Assembly (NCBI RefSeq): GCF_008123515.1
Contig: NZ_VSSR01000006.1
Location: 62,001-126,000, forward strand
Source: Bradyrhizobium cytisi
Lineage (GTDB): Bacteria > Pseudomonadota > Alphaproteobacteria > Rhizobiales > Xanthobacteraceae
Reading direction: 5' to 3'
DNA length: 64,000 nucleotides
Below the pieces are notes generated by a model that was not told the DNA's origin, searched no databases, and saw only the letters and a program-made list of their open reading frames with translations. Made by a program: the position numbers and the translations under genes. Positions 59,793 through 64,000 of this stretch are shown here, one piece after another (the first letter of the stretch is position 1; the number at the start of each line of letters is the position of its first letter).

Positions 59793-60677
59793 TTGCGTAA
59801 TTTCAGCGAGACCAACATCACCGAGGCCGTGCTCGAGCGCATCGCGGGCGCAACCGATCCGCGGATCAAGCAGGTCAGCGAAGCCCTGGTGCGTCACCTC
59901 CACGCCTTCGTGCGCGAAATCAGGCCGACCCAGAAGGAATGGGACTACGGCATCGACTTCCTGACCCGCACCGGCCACATGTGCGACGACAAGCGGCAGG
60001 AGTTCATCCTGCTGTCGGATACGCTCGGCGTCTCCATGCTGGTCGACGCGATCAACCACCCGGTGCCGGAAGGCGCGACCGAGACCACCGTGCTCGGCCC
60101 GTTCTTCGTCCAGGCCGCACCCGAGAAGCAGAACGGCGACGATATCTCGGGCAGCATGGAAGGCGATCCCATGATCGTCACCGGCTCGGTCTCGACCGTC
60201 GACGGAAAGCCGCTTCCAGGCGCCGTGGTCGACGTCTGGCATTCCGACAATGACGGCTATTACGACGTGCAGCAGCTCGACGAGATCGGCGATCTCGCGA
60301 TGCGCGCCCGCTTCCACACCGACGCCAACGGCCGTTTCCATTTCTGGTCGATCAAGCCCGCGGCCTATCCGATCCCGCATGACGGCCCGGTCGGCGAGAT
60401 GCTGGAGGCGCAGGGCCGCCATCCCTGGCGCCCGGCGCATGTGCACTTCATGATCTCGGCGCCGGGATTCGAGCAGCTCGTGACGCATGTTTTCGTCGCC
60501 GGCGACAAATATCTCGACAGCGATGTGGTGTTCGGCGTCAAGGACAGCCTGATCCACGACTTCGTGCACTGCCCGGCCGGCCGTGCGCCGGATGGTCGCA
60601 TGGTGGATGCCGCCTACTATCACCTCAACTATGATTTTGGCCTGAAGCGGGCCGCAGGCAACCCGCAGGCGGCGTAA
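59793..60677 (+). CDS. Hydroxyquinol 1,2-dioxygenase (intradiol dioxygenase)
   Basis: 294 aa from TTG 59793, which has GGAGG 6 bp upstream. The N-terminal dimerisation helix is followed by ETTVLGPFFVQAAPEKQNGD, GAVVDVWHSDNDGYYDVQQL (a Tyr ligand), HPWRPAHVHFMISAPGFEQL (the HxH ligands) and LVTHVFVAGDKYLDSD. These are the motifs of hydroxyquinol rather than catechol dioxygenases. It opens the ring of benzene-1,2,4-triol to maleylacetate, the substrate of the reductase at 56405. Confidence 0.9.
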   Translation: MRNFSETNITEAVLERIAGATDPRIKQVSEALVRHLHAFVREIRPTQKEWDYGIDFLTRTGHMCDDKRQEFILLSDTLGVSMLVDAINHPVPEGATETTVLGPFFVQAAPEKQNGDDISGSMEGDPMIVTGSVSTVDGKPLPGAVVDVWHSDNDGYYDVQQLDEIGDLAMRARFHTDANGRFHFWSIKPAAYPIPHDGPVGEMLEAQGRHPWRPAHVHFMISAPGFEQLVTHVFVAGDKYLDSDVVFGVKDSLIHDFVHCPAGRAPDGRMVDAAYYHLNYDFGLKRAAGNPQAA

Positions 60678-60740
60678 GCCGAACGTCGACTCGACGGACT
60701 GACAACAGTCCGCGACAAGAACGGACGACAGGGAGAGACA

Positions 60741-62132
60741 ATGGGACCGCGGGACACAAGTGCCGCATTGACTGAACGCCTCCAAGGCGCGATCGGTCCG
60801 CGTGCGACCATCGCGCGCGGCGTGCTCGACCAGCATGGCCAGAGCGAATCCTATTATCGCGCCCTGCCCCCCGACATCGTCGTCTATCCCGAGACGACTG
60901 CAGAGGTCGCCGAGATCGTCAAGCTCTGCGCCGGCGCCGGCATGCCGATCGTGCCGTTCGGTGCCGGCACCTCGCTCGAGGGCAACGCATCCTCGGTGGA
61001 AGGCGGCGTCTGCATCGACTTCGCACGCATGAACAAGGTGCTGACGGTGCACGACAGCGACATGAATGTCGTGGTTCAGCCCGGCATCACCCGCAAGCAG
61101 CTCAATGCCGAGTTGCGCGGCACCGGTCTCTTCTTTCCCATTGATCCCGGCGCGGATGCCTCGATTGGCGGCATGACCTCCACGCGCGCCTCCGGCACCA
61201 TGGCGGTGCGCTACGGCACCATGAAGGACAACGTCATGGCGCTGGAGGTGGTGCTGGCCGACGGTCGCGTGATCCGCACCGCCAGACGCGCCCGCAAATC
61301 CGCGGCCGGCTACGATCTGACACGGCTGTTCGTCGGCGCCGAAGGCACGCTCGGCGTCATCACCGAGATCACGCTGAAGCTGCATCCGCTGCCGCAGGCG
61401 ATTTCAGCGGCGGTGTGCAGCTTCGACGCCCTGCACAACGCCGTCGACACCGCGATCGGCATCATCCAGGCCGCCATTCCCGTCGCTCGCGTCGAGCTGC
61501 TCGACGACGTCATGATGCGCGGCATCAACGCCTACGCCAAGCTCGGCTATCGCGAGGCGCCGACGCTGTTCTTTGAATTCCACGGCTCGGAGAGCGCCGT
61601 CGCCGAGCAGGCCGAGCTAGCGCAGGCCATCGCCGCCGAGCACGGCGGCCGCGGCTTTGAATGGGCCAAGGCGCCGGAGGACCGCAGCCGGCTCTGGCAT
61701 GCCCGCGACAACACGCTCTATGCCGGCCTCGGCCTGCGACCGGGCGCGCGCGCCGTCATCACCGATGTCTGCGTGCCAATCTCGCGGCTCGCCGAATGCC
61801 TGACCGAGACGCGCCGCGACGCCGACGACCACGGCTTCACCGCGCCCATCGTCGGCCATGTCGGCGACGGCAATTTCCACATGCTGATCCTGGTCGATCC
61901 GGCCAAGCCGGACGAGATCGACGGCGCCAAGGCGCTGCAGGCCCGCATGGTCGCCCGCGCCATCGCCATGGACGGCACCTGCACCGGCGAGCACGGCATC
62001 GGGCTCGGCAAGATCGGCTACCTCACCGACGAGCTCGGCGAAGCCGTCGACGTGATGCGGTCGATCAAGACCGCACTCGATCCCGACGGCTTGATGAACC
62101 CAGGCAAGATCTTTGCGGGAGCACGACCATGA
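60741..62132 (+). CDS. FAD-linked oxidase (GlcD / D-lactate dehydrogenase family)
   Basis: 463 aa. FAD-binding PCMH domain with PIVPFGAGTSLEGNASSVEG, then DPGADASIGGMTSTRASGTM and the C-terminal domain ending DGTCTGEHGIGLGKIGYLTD, the metal/substrate motif of this family. It oxidises a 2-hydroxyacid. It lies between the dioxygenase and the ABC genes; its stop overlaps the ATPase start as ATGA. Confidence 0.88.
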   Translation: MGPRDTSAALTERLQGAIGPRATIARGVLDQHGQSESYYRALPPDIVVYPETTAEVAEIVKLCAGAGMPIVPFGAGTSLEGNASSVEGGVCIDFARMNKVLTVHDSDMNVVVQPGITRKQLNAELRGTGLFFPIDPGADASIGGMTSTRASGTMAVRYGTMKDNVMALEVVLADGRVIRTARRARKSAAGYDLTRLFVGAEGTLGVITEITLKLHPLPQAISAAVCSFDALHNAVDTAIGIIQAAIPVARVELLDDVMMRGINAYAKLGYREAPTLFFEFHGSESAVAEQAELAQAIAAEHGGRGFEWAKAPEDRSRLWHARDNTLYAGLGLRPGARAVITDVCVPISRLAECLTETRRDADDHGFTAPIVGHVGDGNFHMLILVDPAKPDEIDGAKALQARMVARAIAMDGTCTGEHGIGLGKIGYLTDELGEAVDVMRSIKTALDPDGLMNPGKIFAGARP

Positions 62133-63643
62133 ACGCTCCCGGCAACGCCGCAGCGACGCCGCTGCTCGAGCTGCGCGACATCAGCAAGACGTTTCCGGGC
62201 GTTAAGGCACTCGACGACGTCTCCTTTGCGCTCTACGCCGGCGAAGTGCATATGCTGCTCGGCGAGAACGGCGCGGGCAAATCGAGCCTGATGAAGGTGC
62301 TGTGCGGCGCCTACAGCGCCGACGCCGGCGAGTTCTTCTTTGAGGGCAAGAAGGTCACGATCGCCTCGACGGCCGACGCGCAAAAGCTCGGCATTGCCGT
62401 GATCTTCCAGGAGTTCTCGCTCGTCCCCTATCTCGACATCGCCCAGAACATCTTCCTCGGCCGCGAGCCGAAGGGCCGCATTCCCGGCACCATCGACCGC
62501 CGCAGGATCCTGGCCGACGCCAGGCGCCTGCTCGACACGATCGGCTTCGACATCGATCCCTCCGTCATCGTCAACACGCTCGGCGTCGCCCAGCAGCAGA
62601 TGGTCGAGATCGCGAAAGCCATCAGCCAGAATGCGCGCATCCTGGTGATGGACGAACCGACGGCCGCACTGTCCGACCGCGAGACCGAGCTCTTGTTCGC
62701 GCTGATCGCGCGGCTGAAGGCCGATGGCGTCTCCATTGTCTACATCTCGCACCGCATGGCCGAGGTGTTTTCGCTCGGCGATCGCATCACGGTGCTGCGC
62801 GACGGTCGCCGCATCGACGGCGTGCGCCCGGCCGACGTCACGCCCGACCAGCTCGTCCGCATGATGGTCGGCCGCACCGTCGACATGACCTATCCGCGCA
62901 ATTTTGCCGACAAGCCCGGCGAGGTGCTGCTTACGGTCAAGGGCCTGACCGCGGCGAGCGGAATCTCGGACATCAACATCGAGGTACGCCGCGGCGAGAT
63001 CGTCGGCCTTTGCGGCCTGGTCGGATCCGGTCGCAGCGAGGTGGCGCGCGCGATCTTCGGCGCCGATCCGGTCGCCTCGGGCGAGATCGTGTTCGACGGC
63101 AAGCCGATCTCCGGCGAGCCTGATGTGGCCGCCCGCCGCGGCATCGCGCTGATCCCGGAGAGCCGCAAGAGCGAGGGGCTCGCGCTGCTGCGTTCGGTCG
63201 GCGACAATCTCGTGGTCTCGGCGCTGCGAAAACTATTCCCGAGCGGGCTGTTCGATCCGCGCAGCGGCCAGCGCACTGCTGACGGCCTGATCCGGCAGCT
63301 CCGCATCGCGACGCCAAGCGCGCGCCAGACCGTCGGTCTTTTGTCGGGCGGCAACCAGCAGAAGGTCGTGATCGGCAAGTGGCTGGCGGCCGGTGCAAAG
63401 CTCTTCATTTTCGACGAGCCGACGCGCGGCATCGATGTCGGCGCAAAGTCCGAGATTTTTGCGCTGATCGACCGGCTGGTTGCCGAAGGCGCGGCGGCGC
63501 TGATGATCTCCTCCGAGCAGGTCGAGATCTGTCATGTCTGCGACCGCGCCTATGTGATGCGCGAGGGCCGCGTCGCCGGACATCTGACGCGCAACGAGCT
63601 GACCGAGGAGAACATCGTGCGATTGGGGATGCATCATGCGTGA
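62129..63643 (+). CDS. Sugar-type ABC transporter ATPase with two nucleotide-binding domains (RbsA family)
   Basis: 504 aa. First ABC domain: MLLGENGAGKSSLMKVLCGA (Walker A), LGVAQQQMVEIAKAI (signature region), ILVMDEPTAALSDRE (Walker B). The second lacks a perfect Walker A, as in RbsA (IVGLCGLVGSGRSEVARAIF), and carries LLSGGNQQKVVIGKWLAAGA and FDEPTRGIDVGAKSEIFALI. It powers uptake of a sugar-like or polyol substrate. ATGA-coupled to the gene before, and it overlaps the start of the permease gene. Confidence 0.93.
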   Translation: MNAPGNAAATPLLELRDISKTFPGVKALDDVSFALYAGEVHMLLGENGAGKSSLMKVLCGAYSADAGEFFFEGKKVTIASTADAQKLGIAVIFQEFSLVPYLDIAQNIFLGREPKGRIPGTIDRRRILADARRLLDTIGFDIDPSVIVNTLGVAQQQMVEIAKAISQNARILVMDEPTAALSDRETELLFALIARLKADGVSIVYISHRMAEVFSLGDRITVLRDGRRIDGVRPADVTPDQLVRMMVGRTVDMTYPRNFADKPGEVLLTVKGLTAASGISDINIEVRRGEIVGLCGLVGSGRSEVARAIFGADPVASGEIVFDGKPISGEPDVAARRGIALIPESRKSEGLALLRSVGDNLVVSALRKLFPSGLFDPRSGQRTADGLIRQLRIATPSARQTVGLLSGGNQQKVVIGKWLAAGAKLFIFDEPTRGIDVGAKSEIFALIDRLVAEGAAALMISSEQVEICHVCDRAYVMREGRVAGHLTRNELTEENIVRLGMHHA

Positions 63644-64000
63644 GGCCGCGGTCGTTTCACAACCCAATCCGCTGCAGCGCATTCCCGGCGTCGCCATCGT
63701 GCTCGGCGCCCTGATCGTGCTGTTCGGCGCGATCGCGCCCGGATTTCTCACCCCTGCCAATCTCTCCAACGTGCTGGTGCAGTCGACCATCCTGTCCATG
63801 CTGGCGCTGCCGATGACGCTGATCATCATGACCGAGGGGCTTGATCTCTCGATGGGCGCGGTGCTGACCTTGACATCGCTCTGCGTCGCCATCGTCTCGC
63901 TCGCGACCCAATCGATGCTGCTGGGGCTGGGCGCCGGCGTGCTGGTCGGCGCGGCCTTCGGCACCGTCAATGGCTGGCTGGTCGCGATCCTCGGCATCCC
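63636..64000 (+). CDS. ABC transporter permease (RbsC family), partial
   Basis: ATG 63636 overlaps the ATPase stop by eight bases. The visible 121 residues have LGALIVLFGAIAPGFLTPAN, then LSMLALPMTLIIMTEGLDLS and MGAVLTLTSLCVAIVSLA, the first three membrane segments of an RbsC-type permease with its 'GlDLSvGavlal' motif. The gene runs off the right end of the window. A periplasmic binding protein is expected beyond it. Confidence 0.9.
   Translation, partial: MREAAVVSQPNPLQRIPGVAIVLGALIVLFGAIAPGFLTPANLSNVLVQSTILSMLALPMTLIIMTEGLDLSMGAVLTLTSLCVAIVSLATQSMLLGLGAGVLVGAAFGTVNGWLVAILGI

Noticed and set aside
1..64000. CRISPR arrays, rRNA genes, complete insertion sequences
   Set aside because: No regularly spaced 25-40-bp repeats, no rRNA signature and no transposase ORF with flanking inverted repeats were seen. 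The only tandem array is the 11-bp one, which has no spacers.

Overview
The window is high-GC chromosomal DNA of an alphaproteobacterium, most likely Bradyrhizobium or a very close relative. The pointers are an ndvB/ndvC pair for cyclic beta-1,3;1,6-glucan, a phosphatidylcholine synthase, a nasT-nasS nitrate sensor pair, dense ATGA-coupled gene pairs and the hairpin-rich intergenic repeats common in that genus. Names come from reading the proteins; no database search was run.

Region 1-35,575 is mostly core chromosome: nasS (partial)/nasT, rimO, a possible two-domain immunity-like protein, an argD-type aminotransferase behind an arginine-rich leader ORF and a terminator-like hairpin, quinone oxidoreductase, terC/pcs, a UbiH-type monooxygenase, a decayed AEC transporter, hspQ, an IalB-family protein, a YejA-like binding protein, an adenylate-forming-enzyme homologue without its P-loop next to a degenerate PleD-like protein, sdhE/mfd, recG, a frameshifted oxidoreductase, a DUF502 protein, glmS, glmU, a SPOR-like membrane protein, and the ndvC-ndvB glucan locus.

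Region 35,604-51,680 is an integrated element of about 16 kb. It lies between a tRNA-Lys(TTT) gene and a 48-bp exact copy of that gene's 3' end. Next to attR it carries a tyrosine integrase, a coupled DNA-binding-type protein, an AlpA-like excisionase, a PC4-like single-strand-binding candidate and a RepA-type AAA ATPase. Just downstream of the ATPase gene is a clean array of about nine 11-bp repeats that looks like an iteron origin. A leftward operon of small, tightly overlapping genes follows (XRE-like and ribbon-helix-helix regulators, small phage-type proteins, a beta-helix protein and two further secreted proteins). The attL end carries cargo: a Wzy/O-antigen-polymerase-like protein, a Tat-signal protein, a ribbon-helix-helix regulator whose start codon sits inside a 12-bp inverted repeat, and a membrane GAF protein. 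I recognised no capsid, portal, terminase or conjugation gene, so it resembles a phage satellite or a replicating genomic island more than a complete prophage.

Region 51,681-55,050 holds small hypothetical genes and a gene remnant. Region 55,056-64,000 is a catabolic cluster: a frameshifted LysR regulator diverges from a Dabb protein, maleylacetate reductase, an amidohydrolase, a beta-hydroxyacid dehydrogenase, a hydroxyquinol 1,2-dioxygenase, an FAD-linked oxidase and an RbsA/RbsC-type ABC importer that runs off the window. Together they suggest uptake of a substrate that feeds hydroxyquinol -> maleylacetate -> 3-oxoadipate.
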